50,063 bases of DNA from Saksenaea vasiformis B4078 (taxonomy: Eukaryota > Mucoromycota > Mucoromycetes > Mucorales > Saksenaeaceae): positions 1 to 50,063 of the forward strand of contig JNDT01002250.1 of NCBI GenBank assembly GCA_000697055.1, in the 5' to 3' direction. Position 1 is the first letter of the stretch. Each line of letters begins with the position of its first letter. Shown here one piece after another: positions 1 to 12,528 of the stretch. The position numbers and the translations under genes were made by a program. A model generated the notes under the pieces. That model was not told the origin of the DNA, did no database searches, and worked only from the letters and a program-made list of their open reading frames with translations.

Positions 1-28
1 GGGGGGGGGGGGGGGGGGGGGGGGGGGG
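1..28. other. Poly-G run at the window edge
   Basis: The first 28 bases are all G. They directly adjoin ordinary sequence and the 3' flank of the WD40 gene. It is not a telomere-like repeat. The simplest reading is a low-quality contig edge or a two-colour sequencing artefact, but a real homopolymer cannot be excluded from sequence alone. Confidence 0.6.
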
Positions 29-130
29 TACAAAAAGGTCGAGCACAAATCGCCCCTAGCTGCAAAAGTTGATGATCCGAATATCTTCTAATGCCACATG
101 ATCATCCGCTGATACAACTGGCTCTGTATT

Positions 131-2499
<2,369 letters not shown>

Positions 2500-3005
2500 G
2501 TTTATTGAACAAGTTTTACGCTAATCTATATAAAATTTTGGGTCTATGAGGAGCCGCTTTTACGCTAAAAAGAATCAAGTATGCATTCGTTATGCATAAG
2601 TTGGCAACAAATCCATACACTTACTTACATCAACGCGGCCCCTCGATGGACGCGAAATTCATACAGACAGCATAAAGATTTGTTCATGGTTAGTAAATGG
2701 ATAAACACTTGGATGTCAATTTAATTACCCCGAAGGGTATTTTTATGAATTCATGTCGGCCGCACCCCGCACCGCGATGGGTGGGAGTGGGAGGAGAGGA
2801 GGAGATTGGCACTAAAGAGTGACCAATTGAAACGCATTGCAGAGGACTTGAAGCGATACAACGTCCAGCGATCTATTGTACAAGATGAGTGATGCTGAGT
2901 GCGACAACGTTTATTTCACTTACTTAAGTGACGAGCAAAAAACGCCACCACAGCTGAGACGGTTCAGGACAGAGATCATGCAAGCTAAACAATACGTCAA
3001 AAGAC
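2500..3005 (+). repeat. Dispersed repeat, copy A (left arm around the farnesyltransferase gene)
   Basis: Divergent copy of a repeat seen at least three times in the window. Shared landmarks in order: TACTGTTTATTGAAC, a TTTTACGCTA..TCTATATAAA block (about 2513-2533), TTGGCAACAAAT, CTTACATCAAC, a GGCCCCTCGA block, CATAAAGA, a small hairpin TACCC-CGAA-GGGTA near 2727, then TTGAAGCGATACAA and AGGCTAAACAATAC-like blocks near 2850-3000. The copy at about 6070-6590 carries the same blocks in the same order on the other strand. No transposase is recognisable within it. Boundaries are approximate. Confidence 0.65.
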
Positions 3006-3843
3006 ATGAGTGATTCTGGATGCGTATTCCATTAAAAGTACATACCGGGGATGTAAAATGAACACAGCCAAAGAAAAGAAGGAAGGATTCATGCGTCCCT
3101 TTACATACTGCCCATTTTACGCGTTCCGATTGGTACATTGGGATTATCTTACATGATGATCCTCCTATATAGCGTAATGCTCCGCTACAGCTGTTTGCCA
3201 AGGTCTTATCAGAAGTTGTTTCCAGGCTCCTATCAAAGGGGATGGACGTTATTTGCGCTTCTTTCTGCTAAATTTGTCCAACTTTGCGAGTATGTTAGAG
3301 CTACACAATGAAGCTGTCTACAAATGAAAAAAAAAGGGAATGTTAGTGACGCTCCAACAGGACACTCCAGCTTCCTCATAAACAAAAGCTTCTCGAGATA
3401 CGCGCCCTGTTTCTTTCCAAAAATTGATGGAATATCACGTTGTTCGCATTACTGGGGCGCTGTGAGCGGCGGAGGCCGGAAGTTGGAACGCTTTTCAAGG
3501 CGGAAGCGTTTCAAAAAGATAAGATGCCTTGGGTGACAGGGAGCACAAAGCAGATGTTCACGTCAAATAGAATATCTTTAGGAATAGTGAGATATATTTA
3601 AATTTAACAGTAACTTTTGACTTCATCTTGTCTTAAACGATGGAGTGTCCCGTTGGGACGGTCCCTAGCAATTCGCAAAAACATAGGGTCATCGAAAGAC
3701 GTACCTTGATTTTTCGGCTCGAGAACAAAGATGCGCTCTGACTGCCCAATCATTTTTTGTGGTGTGACTTACCGTACATCTGACGGTTCAGGTCCCGGAT
3801 TTCATGCAGAGATTTTTCCTTAGCCATCTTTTCGGCATCAACC
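3006..3843. other. Gene-free stretch before the farnesyltransferase gene
   Basis: Nothing recognisable. Short ORFs on both strands show no family resemblance. The last 200 bases should contain the promoter and 5' UTR of the farnesyltransferase gene. Confidence 0.45.
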
Positions 3844-5714
3844 ATGGGCATTCTTGACGGGAAGATTGCTCTGCATCAGTTAAAGTTCCAAGACGACGGT
3901 ATACCCACAGAGACGTCGATTGTGCAGGTTGGCTGGGTTCGCCATGCTAATTTGCTTATTCACCGCGTTACACGTAGAAACGTACAGAAGAATCAGTTCT
4001 CCAGTGTTTTGTCGATTATGCACCAAACAACCCTCTAAGGAAACCACTCGAGAGGTACATTGCTACCAACAGAAAAGGTTTCAAGTTTACGCAGTATCTT
4101 TTAGCGTGCAACTCGACCGCAAAAACCACGTGGCCTATTTGAAACGCGGTCTGGACGGACTCAGTCGATGGATGCTACAGTTGGATGCTAGTAAACCGTG
4201 GTTGATCTACTGGATTATTCATTCGCTTGACCTTCTTGATGTGAAACTGAGCCCGGAGATGACAGTCAGGTACAACGTAACGAATACCGTTGCTGGCTAA
4301 AGGAAAAGTTTAGAGGTATATCTACGTTAAGCAAATGGCAACATCCCGAAGGAGGGTTTTCCGGTGGACCAGATCAGTTGGCACATCTTGCGCCCACATA
4401 CGCCGCTGTGAATTCTCTTGCTATTCTTGGCACCCCAGAAGCGTATGACGTGATCGACCGGTAGGAGATGAGAACACGATGGGCAACGACTTAAACTATT
4501 GTAAACATTAGTGACGCATTATACAAGTTCTTACTTCGGATGAAACAACCAGATGGATCTTTTACAATGCACGAAGGTGGTGAGATTGATATACGGTACG
4601 AACAAGGCAGGAATACGTTTTAAGGTGTTCATAGAACTTGCTTAGCGGATGCTACTGTGCCTTGTCCGTCGCAGCGTTGACCAACTTGTTGACACCGGAA
4701 CTGACAGAAAACTGTGCAGAATTCATTTGCAGGTGAGTAACGGATGAATGCTTGCAAGAACGAAATTGAGCATGAAACAGAGCTCAGACGTATGAGGGAG
4801 GTATTGGTCCTTACCCTGGAAAGGAAGCGCACAATGGATATACTTTCTGTGGACTTGCGGCAATGGAAATACTAGGTGCTATGTCGCAGCTGAATCTGGA
4901 TAAACTGATGGTAAAAGTATCGCTGAATCTTGCCGGTATCCTTATATTTTGATAGAAATGGTGTAGCAGTCGCCAAATGGCGTTGGAAGGTGGATTTCAA
5001 GGACGAACAAACAAGTTGGTCGATGGATGCTATTCTTTCTGGGGAGCAGGTGATTTCCCCCTTATTCACGCGGAAATACAGAGACAAATGCCAAACGTAG
5101 AAACGGGTAAGTGCTATTTAGCTGGCTGTCGTGGGGCTAACCGTTTATCTATATATTAGATTATTTATTTGATCGAGGTACCACATCGTTACTTATTGTA
5201 CGATGGCTAAAAACGTATTCTTAGAGGCGTTGCAGGAGTATGTGCTGATCTGTTGCCAGTCAGAATATGGTGGATTGATCGACAAACCTGATAAGTAAGT
5301 TCTAATTTTGTTTGTATTTCATTTGCATAACAACGGTACCTAGGGGTGCTGATTACTATCATACTTGTTACTGTCTTTCTGGACTGTCGACCGCCCAGTA
5401 TTCAGTGCAGTATGACACAGAAAAGGCAAATTTGGTACGCGAACGTGGCTTCGATTCGGTTTCCGGAGGCATCGGATCTCTCATGTGGCGATATTCAAAT
5501 GATTTTGTTATTGTCGGTGACGTCGATAACCTTCTGGTAAGGATGGCAAGTTACTGCTGTGGAATGAGACGCTGACGTACTACAGGCACCAACACATCCT
5601 GTTCATAATATTACTATTAGCAAGGCACGAGCGATGATACATTATTTCTATAAGGATCAGGTGGCTGCTATTCGGGATCTGTTACCGACAGATGAGGCTC
5701 CTCATGATGAATAG
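3844..5714 (+). CDS. RAM1: Protein farnesyltransferase beta subunit
   Basis: Catalytic zinc-bearing beta subunit that, with the alpha subunit, transfers farnesyl from farnesyl diphosphate to CaaX proteins (Ras, Rho, pheromones) in the cytosol. Twelve exons give 444 residues: 3844-3927, 3978-4054, 4105-4269, 4314-4460, 4512-4595, 4646-4732, 4781-4910, 4956-5106, 5160-5177, 5225-5294, 5344-5536, 5586-5714; all splice junctions are phase-consistent. Visible family blocks: DDGIPTETSIVQ, LDASKPWLIYWIIHSLDLL, GGFSGGPDQLAHLAPTYAAV, KQPDGSFTMHEGGEIDIR, GYTFCGLAAMEIL, EGGFQGRTNKLVDGCYSFW (the Asp and Cys zinc ligands), then YYHTCYCLSGLS (the His ligand). Exon nine is an 18-base microexon. The length matches the family. 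The gene sits between inverted repeat copies A and C. Substrate for this enzyme derives from the mevalonate pathway, which includes the ERG8 product at 38,200. Confidence 0.93.
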
Positions 5715-6069
5715 GTTTCTAACATAGAAAAAGGAGCATGTGAGGAACTACTGGATTTTTCCTATTATTCTACGCTATCTTTAAACTAGTTGGCGTTGGC
5801 TCCAAATAAACTTTACGTTAGGAAATGGTTCTTTTAGCGTACTGTGCGCTTGAAGCTTGTGTGAACAAGTAGTTCTTTTATGCATCAACTCGACGTGCCT
5901 TGTGCTGGTGCATCATCCGTTCGCCGTCTTCGTTCACTGCTTCATTGATTTAATGTCCAGCTGTGCCATTTGCGTTGGATGATGAGGTGTAATAGGTATT
6001 TAAAAAGGACGCATAAATCTTTCCTTTTTCTTTTTCTTCTCGTTTTCCCTTCATTCCTGGTATTATCTA
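5715..6069. other. 3' flank of the farnesyltransferase gene
   Basis: T-rich downstream region with no coding signal. It presumably contains the 3' UTR of the farnesyltransferase gene. Confidence 0.4.
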
Positions 6070-6590
6070 CATTTAAGATCAGCTAGGTCGTTCTGTGTAT
6101 TGTTTAGCCTTGATGACCTCTGTTCGAAAACGTCTTGGCTATGATGGTGCTTTTTCGTCAGTCGTTGAAGTAAAGTGGATGCGGTCACACACCGATCACC
6201 CTTCATTTTCTCCATTAGATTGCCAGATATTGTATCGCTTCACGTCCTTTGCAAAACGTAGCAATCTATCACTGGCCTTTGTCGCCACTATCTTTCTGCA
6301 TGTCACTCCCCACCGACCATAGTACAAGATCAACCTCCGCCGTCGGCGGAAGTACCTTTTGGAGTAAGTCAACCGGCATCCAATGTGATTCCATTGATTA
6401 ACCGTGTATTTTTATGCCGCTGTATATGAAGTTTATGGTCGTCGAGGGGCCGAGCAGACATAAGTAAAGTAGGGGCTTCTCGCCGATCCGTATAGCAAGG
6501 ACCGTATATTCACTAGTGTTAACTTGGACTGCCCGCTGATGCAAAATTTATATAGACTAGCGTAAAAAATCGGTCGATAAATAGTAAGAA
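6070..6590 (-). repeat. Dispersed repeat, copy C (inverted, right arm)
   Basis: Read on the minus strand this matches copy A at 2500-3005 block by block: TTTTACGCTAGTCTATATAA near 6563-6544, CGGCCCCTCGA near 6445, ACTCCAAAAGGTA near 6365, GTGAAGCGATACAA near 6240 and AGGCTAAACAATAC near 6100. The similarity is obvious but interrupted by many substitutions and indels, so the copies are old. Together with copy A it makes a roughly 4 kb inverted-repeat-flanked segment containing the farnesyltransferase gene. Confidence 0.65.
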
Positions 6591-7792
6591 GCTATGAAGA
6601 CATATCAGGTGCAATTTTGTAGAAACAAAAGATTCTCCGACGTAGTAGAAGATTTATGCATTCAAATGTTAGCTTATCAAAAAAGACAAAGTTTTCGGCA
6701 CGCTGCTCCGGAACGCAGTCGATTTCTTTTACACAACGTCTCTCCCATTTGTATATTACAACGTAAACAATGAAACATCCAATGTAGTTCCAGAGGTAAA
6801 CCTTGTCTTTGTGGGAATATTTTCATGCACGGTTAAACCTGCAAGAACGTGGATTCCTTTGTATGCATGGAGAAGATGTTTTGGCAATCATAGACTGCAT
6901 ATGACACGGGTTCTCATTCTTATTGCGTGATAGTGGAGGATTCAGCGTCATGGCGGATTCTCAAATGGATTACTTGACGGTGTGGTTCAGGATACACTTT
7001 GGAAATCGCTGTCGATCCTTCTACCAATCAAAAGACGGTGGTTAAATCCATTAATGGGAAGATCGCTATGGATACACAAGGTACATCGTCACGATACGTA
7101 ACTGAGAATCTTCCAGTTTATCTTTATCCATGAGATTCTAACTGATCATCTCGTTGATCGCTGTAGGCGGCCCAACGTAAGTCAAGCTACTCCTATAATC
7201 TATTTTTCTTTGCTTTTTTTGGTGTATGTGTCGGACCACGAGCTTAACTAAGCCTTCCAAGTTTTTGTACGGAAAGGGTAAAGAGCGACCAAAAAAAATT
7301 TTTTTTCTATAGAGTCACCTTGTATCGTTTAGAAAGCGTCGGGTGGAAGAGGAAGCAACGAAGAGGAAAAAAGGTCAGCTGTATGTTATCTGTTCCAGCA
7401 TTAAAAAGGAAGATATATCCTAACTTGTTTACAACATGATCTGTTGAAGTAAGTAAGAGGACTCCGGGATTGTAACAAGGTGGTTTGACTTGTACGCCCA
7501 TCGGCTGGAGATCGTTGTAGTTATTCATTAGGATATGAGCCCATGACGTTGTGAGAGTCATCCCTGCATTGCTGGAAAATGCTGGTATAAGATGATGTAA
7601 AAAAGATTTGACCATAGATCGAATTCTCACGATAGAAAAAAATGTGATTGAATCATGCGTCATAAAAAAAAAAGGGCGATATTTTTTTTAAAAACCCTGC
7701 TTTGGTTTGTAACACCAGTAAGATCAAATGAATATTTCTTTTTTCTTCCACTTCTCTCTTTCACTTCTCTTTTTTTCACTTCACTTCCCGAT
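6591..7792. other. Gene-poor stretch with an unassigned minus-strand ORF
   Basis: A 118-codon ATG-initiated ORF lies on the minus strand at 7307-7663, with patches such as TLTTSWAHILMNNYND, but I recognise no family and it may be a relic or chance. The last 100 bases are pyrimidine-rich and read as a 5' leader for the gene starting at 7793. Confidence 0.35.
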
Positions 7793-8278
7793 ATGACTAT
7801 AACCAACATCCGTAACCATGCCTATACTTTTGAACATGCTTTACAGCTTTCAAGCGATTACTCTCCTATTCCTTTGGTCACAGGCACCAGGAAGACAACC
7901 GCTTACTTCACCTGGCTTGTTTTTATGCATGCCAAGTGGGTTCCTTTTGATGCTGGCAATCAATCCAAGTTAGAACAGACACTGAATCTCGGTGGCACTT
8001 TTGTCGATATTCAAGATTCGCACTTTCCCGATGTCAAGCGCGTGCGTGTTTTTCCAAAATCCAACTATCTCAGCTATCTCGGCGTAAAGTACCGTCTATC
8101 ACGAGTGATGCAACCCGACGCCTGGATCGATCCACCTGATCATGATGAATCCGCTTCCAACAGCTCCTCTTTTTCGTTCATGGATGATGATGATTTCTAT
8201 CGCATGCCACCACCACCAGAAACCTCTTATCAGCATGACTCTGTCTCATCGAGACCTATCACTTCCAGAGTCTCCTGA
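7793..8278 (+). CDS. Small protein, possible WWE-like domain
   Basis: A single-exon ORF of 161 residues starting at the first ATG after a long CT-rich leader, typical of genes in this genome. Residues about 45-115 have a pattern reminiscent of WWE domains: aromatic positions in YFTWLVFMHAKWVPFDAG, then LEQTLNLGGTFVDIQD, ending with the basic YRLSRV segment. WWE domains bind ADP-ribose-type ligands or mediate protein contacts; that role is only a suggestion here. The C-terminal 45 residues are acidic, Ser-rich and probably disordered. The tentative fold call rests on recollection of the motif, so it could be an unrelated lineage-specific protein. Confidence 0.6.
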   Translation: MTITNIRNHAYTFEHALQLSSDYSPIPLVTGTRKTTAYFTWLVFMHAKWVPFDAGNQSKLEQTLNLGGTFVDIQDSHFPDVKRVRVFPKSNYLSYLGVKYRLSRVMQPDAWIDPPDHDESASNSSSFSFMDDDDFYRMPPPPETSYQHDSVSSRPITSRVS

Positions 8279-9249
8279 GAAAAAAATTTTTTTTGTGTCA
8301 TAGAAACGTGGATCGCTTATCTTTTTTTTTTTCCTCCTTCCCTCTTTTTCCCATCCTTTACAGCCTATACACACTCGCACATGATGCTGACTCACATTTA
8401 CTATCACCCAGCACGCGTTATCTGTTACTTTTATTCCCAACCTTCCATGTATATACAGCAGCGATCGTGCTGCAAAACAAAAAGCGAAAAGAAAAAAAAA
8501 AGTATTCGCTATACCATCTTTAACCTCTGCTTATCACTGGACTAGAATGCTGTCAAGGATGTTGGGTTGTTTTGGGGTCGCACATGAAGATCACCCACGT
8601 AAAAAAAAAGTGGTCCATAATAGATACCGAAATCCGGGGCGATGGATCCAGATATGAGCCTTTGTAGTTGTTACCTGAAGATTGATATCTATTCTATTAA
8701 CAATGAAAAATAGGACGAATGCCGAAGAAAAGAAAGGACAGTACAGTAGAACAAACAGATCACTCTTCTAAACATTAACCGAGAAACGCAAACACATTTA
8801 TCGCTTAGCTACAGATCATTTTTTTCTCTTTTTACCCAAAGGGCAAGCGTCCCTTGACCAGTCAACTGACCATGGCTTGCTGTGGCTGGGTTATGCGGTT
8901 GTTTTAGTTTCAAGTAGGTAAACTCTAGTTTCAAAAGCCTAGGTTGAACAAAGAAAAACAGAGAAACAGAAGAGTGACATTTGTTTCCATTAAATTCTTC
9001 ATTTAATCTATGTGCACATCTCTCGCTTCACTGTTTTCCACTTTATGTCGCCTAATGTCTTCTTGAATGGATAGAAGAAAGCATTCCGTGCTTTTTCGTG
9101 AAATGGGTCGCTTGTCGGAAATGCATGTGATAGCACGTAAAGATAACGGATGATAAAGTGCAGTTAATAGGTATCTCTCACACTAAAACTTTATCCCGGA
9201 TCAGTGTTATTCTTTGATAGTTATAAAAACGCCATGCGCAGAGAGAGAA

Positions 9250-9296
<47 letters not shown>

Positions 9297-9830
9297 GCGG
9301 GGCGTGTTCATGTCACAAAGAGAAAAAGACAAAAGGAAACAAGGAAGAAGCACAAACCGTACGGACGTGAGACAAACGTTATGTGTATATTGAAAAAGAA
9401 GATTCTTAGGTTAAGACTTGGCATGAACAATGAAGTGATCCTTCATCCGCGCCACCTTCCACCTGCGCCTTGCTTTGCCAAAGCTAAATCCAAGCTCTCG
9501 TTTTAACTGAACTTTCTCTTAGGTCGATGATTGTACGTTTTTTCCCGATCATCATTGCCTTTTCTGTTCTATAGAACTTAAACCTGAGCCTAATCACTTT
9601 TTGAGTAGTACGACGTTTTCGTGGCAGAGCCAGTACCCCTCGGGATGTGGGTTCGCTCAATTAAACATTTCACTTTCCGTTCCAATGGAATGAGGAGCAT
9701 GGCTACATTCAACCTGAGCAATTGGATCGAGTCAACGCTTCCTCTACTTTTGTCGGCCAATGGTGTATGTTTCTGGTTCCACGTTCCTTACTGTTTATTG
9801 AACGTTAAGCCATATGAACTTTGTGTCCAG
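8279..9830. other. Gene-free stretch
   Basis: No convincing coding region on either strand. It contains a (GA)n microsatellite (about 9239-9292) and otherwise unremarkable sequence. Confidence 0.45.
9239..9292. repeat. (GA)n microsatellite
   Basis: About 54 bases of nearly pure GA dinucleotide, with two GAAA interruptions near its start. Confidence 0.9.
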
Positions 9831-10110
9831 TAGGAGGCAGTTTTGCACTAAGAAAAAAGGATCGGATATGCAGCTGTTAGTACATAACTTGGCAACAAAT
9901 TGCATACACCGCTTACATCAACTCAGGCCTTCAATGGGCGCGAGATCTATACAGAGCATCATAAAGACTCATTCATGATGTAAATGTCATAATACGTGGA
10001 TGACAGTTAGCTTACTCCCCAAAGGGTAATCCTACATATATGTGCATGCTACACTCCACGCCGCTTTGGTGGAACCGGGGCGAATGGAGTTGACAGCGTA
10101 AGCTCCTGCG
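9806..10110 (+). repeat. Dispersed repeat, copy B
   Basis: Third copy of the repeat described at 2500 and 6070, in the same orientation as copy A. Shared blocks: GTTTATTGAAC (9791-9801 region), TTGGCAACAAATTGCATACA, CTTACATCAACTC, AATGGGCGCGA, ATACAGAGCATCATAAAGA and the CTCCCCAAAGGGTAAT hairpin block near 10,016-10,031. Similarity fades after about 10,110, so this copy appears shorter than A and C. Confidence 0.6.
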
Positions 10111-10839
10111 TGTATATTCAATCCCAGTACGTATCGGGATGTTTTTTTTTTGGAGAACAACACGTTCCGATTAATGCACTGAGAAACCTATTACAATGAA
10201 TCAGTGTAATACACCTTTGATTTGACGTTAGAAGTATCTGACTCTCTCTGCACAAAAGCTCAATGTTTCTCAGCACAAGGTTAGCGTGATGTCTAACTCA
10301 AAGTAATACTTGGGTGACGCAAACGTATCTTCAAAAAAATCCAGTATTTTCGGTGCTCGCAGCTTTGTCGATCTGGATGATGAATGATCTGGATCGAGAT
10401 ACGGACTTCCTTATTTGGGCATCTGGCACTGAAATAGCTGCTACTGAAAACGTACCTAAACTGTGCGACACGTTTCTCTTCACATGTAGATCCTCCACAA
10501 GCGTAGAAATAAAAAGAAAAAATAAAGGTGAGGATAACTGACTTGCTGTTTTCTATCCGAAATTCCGATCTTTTTCTCGTGGAGTTCCGCTTAATGAAGT
10601 CCGTACTATGCGACGATTAAGCAAGCCAAGGTGTAACGTCGAAAAGTGCTGCGGTGCGGGTAAACCAGCGGGATCTGGTCACCAAATCGTAGGCGATGTC
10701 AGTGATAAACACTGATAGACAAGGTGGGCAGAAGCAACAATGCCGTTACTATGATGGGCAGATGTTCTTCCGTTTCTTACTTTACAAGAGTAAATTCCCA
10801 GATGGTTTAGCCATTGGAACAATTCCCGAGCGGCACTGT
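10111..10839. other. Gene-free stretch
   Basis: No supported gene. A short open stretch (about 10314-10541) lacks family resemblance. Confidence 0.4.
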
Positions 10840-11455
10840 ATTGCCAAACCGATCAATTAGTATTACGTAAATAAACAAGAATGGTTTCCTATCAGCTGGG
10901 CTATGTTCCTATTTCCCGTGTTTCTACGCCGGTGTACATGAATGTTTCTTACTGACATGCTTCATGATAAGATTCCTAGGCAGAATCTATGCGATGATAG
11001 AGAGGAATGTACTTTCCTTCATAGGAAATGCTCTGCGTTACAAACAAGCATGACAGCAGGTTCATCTGACACGATTACTTTGAGAAAGTCAGATGAAATC
11101 TTTGTTTCCGCAAGAATCGGACGCATAATGAAAATAGAAAGAGATGGCTCCACCTCGTACAATAAACAAATGCATTTTTGACTGATGCTGAAAGTTCAAG
11201 ATAACGTCGCACCAGTCAGCGCTAACCATGTGTGTCTCAAGGTTCGACAGATTCGACATGGTGGTAAAATGAAATATGCTTTCCCGGAGGATGTCGGCGA
11301 AGTGAACCAAATGATAGTTTTTTTTTTTTCATAGCATACTTGGCGAGATGGCTACACAGCGACGCTTCGGGGGTGGCTATCATTGGCCCTATCAAGCGAA
11401 ATCTAACCTGATTCCTGTTGGACGCGTGATGTCGTGAACTTTAAAAAATGAAAAA
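10840..11455 (+). repeat. Dispersed repeat D, copy 1
   Basis: Shares long blocks with 15905-16492: AGTCAGATGAAATC, GGACGCATAATGAAAATAGA, AAACAAATGCATTTTTG, AGTTCAAGATAACGT, GCTAACCATGTGTGT, ATGGTGGTAAA and GCTTTCCCGGAG. An open stretch over the second half reads like decayed coding sequence (HVCLKVRQIRHGGK) with frame differences between copies. It looks like an old mobile-element fragment; the family is not recognisable. Confidence 0.7.
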
Positions 11456-12528
11456 CGCTTCTTCTCCTTATCACAACAGGTGCAGCGATTGCAAAAAGCG
11501 ATGTCAACATATTCAGACATGATATGTCATCTGCTTAGCGATCAAGGTCATGTTATCTCGAGGCAAACCATATTCGAGATTTAGAAGATCTCTTCCACTA
11601 TTACGATTTTTCAGAGTAGGTAAACCCGATTGTTATATAAAGATGAGGAAGTTGACTATATACTGATGATGGGTCAAAAAGCTGAGTAGCCCTTCTCTTG
11701 ATATTGAGCTTTCCATGGCTGTTACGCCATTGTGCCTCAACGACGATCGACTTGCAATTCTGAATAGGAGAGCGTGTTCAGGATGTTTTCGGTCATCAGG
11801 TAACTGTGGAAATCGGTATATAACCGAGAGCGTGAAGTAGTTGGAGGTTGCGAGTATTCGGATATCCACACACAGGAAAATAAAGGGTATCGTGCAACGC
11901 GCCCCAGAAAGCGTTATCCCGATTATCGATCGTCTACTTAACTACTAGTCTCTGCAGACGTAACAATTAACTTTTTGAACATGTCTCTTGACACAGGATT
12001 AAACGTTGAAGTACACATCTCGTAGGATAGACAACTTCGTCCAAGATGCTTAACCTCTCAAATTCTATTGAAAACTTCCATATTCAAATCGCGCCTGTGC
12101 CCATATCGACTCGCTCTCGTGCCTGCCGCTTCTCCCATGATATGACTTGCTGTTCAATTCTTTCGTCAGGTTATCCACGTTTGAGGCATGTCAAGTACAA
12201 AACAGATACCCGGAAGATGTGACAGAAGTGATTCTGTCATCCATATCTAAAATATACAGACGCGAGTACCTTGATCGCATGGTTCCTGTGTTACCGAGGA
12301 CGGTTATTACTATGTTACTAGGTGCGTTGCCATAACGATGGCTGCATAATTGCGCATATAAAGGATCGGGAAAATACCAGCATAGATTCATGTTTCTAAC
12401 CTCGCATAAACTCGATGACTAACCAAGGTAGATATGTGAAACGATTGCCAAACTATAATCCGTTGACAGATGATGATTGCTTGATGAGAAAAAAAGATAT
12501 GTAGTGAAAGAATGGCACAGAGGTATAG
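11456..12528. other. Gene-free stretch
   Basis: No exon chain with family resemblance could be built on either strand. Short ORFs near 11633-11869 and 12147-12335 are unsupported. It includes the 3' flank of the minus-strand gene ending at 12529. Confidence 0.4.

Noticed and set aside
1..28. Telomeric or structural meaning of the poly-G run
   Set aside because: A pure 28-base G run at the edge is more like a sequencing or assembly artefact than a telomere repeat.
2920..3201. Minus-strand ORF resembling the ORF at 6095-6322
   Set aside because: The resemblance comes from repeat copies A and C; neither is a supported gene.
7307..7663. Minus-strand 118-codon ORF as a real gene
   Set aside because: No recognised domain and no compatible exons either side; kept only as an unassigned ORF.
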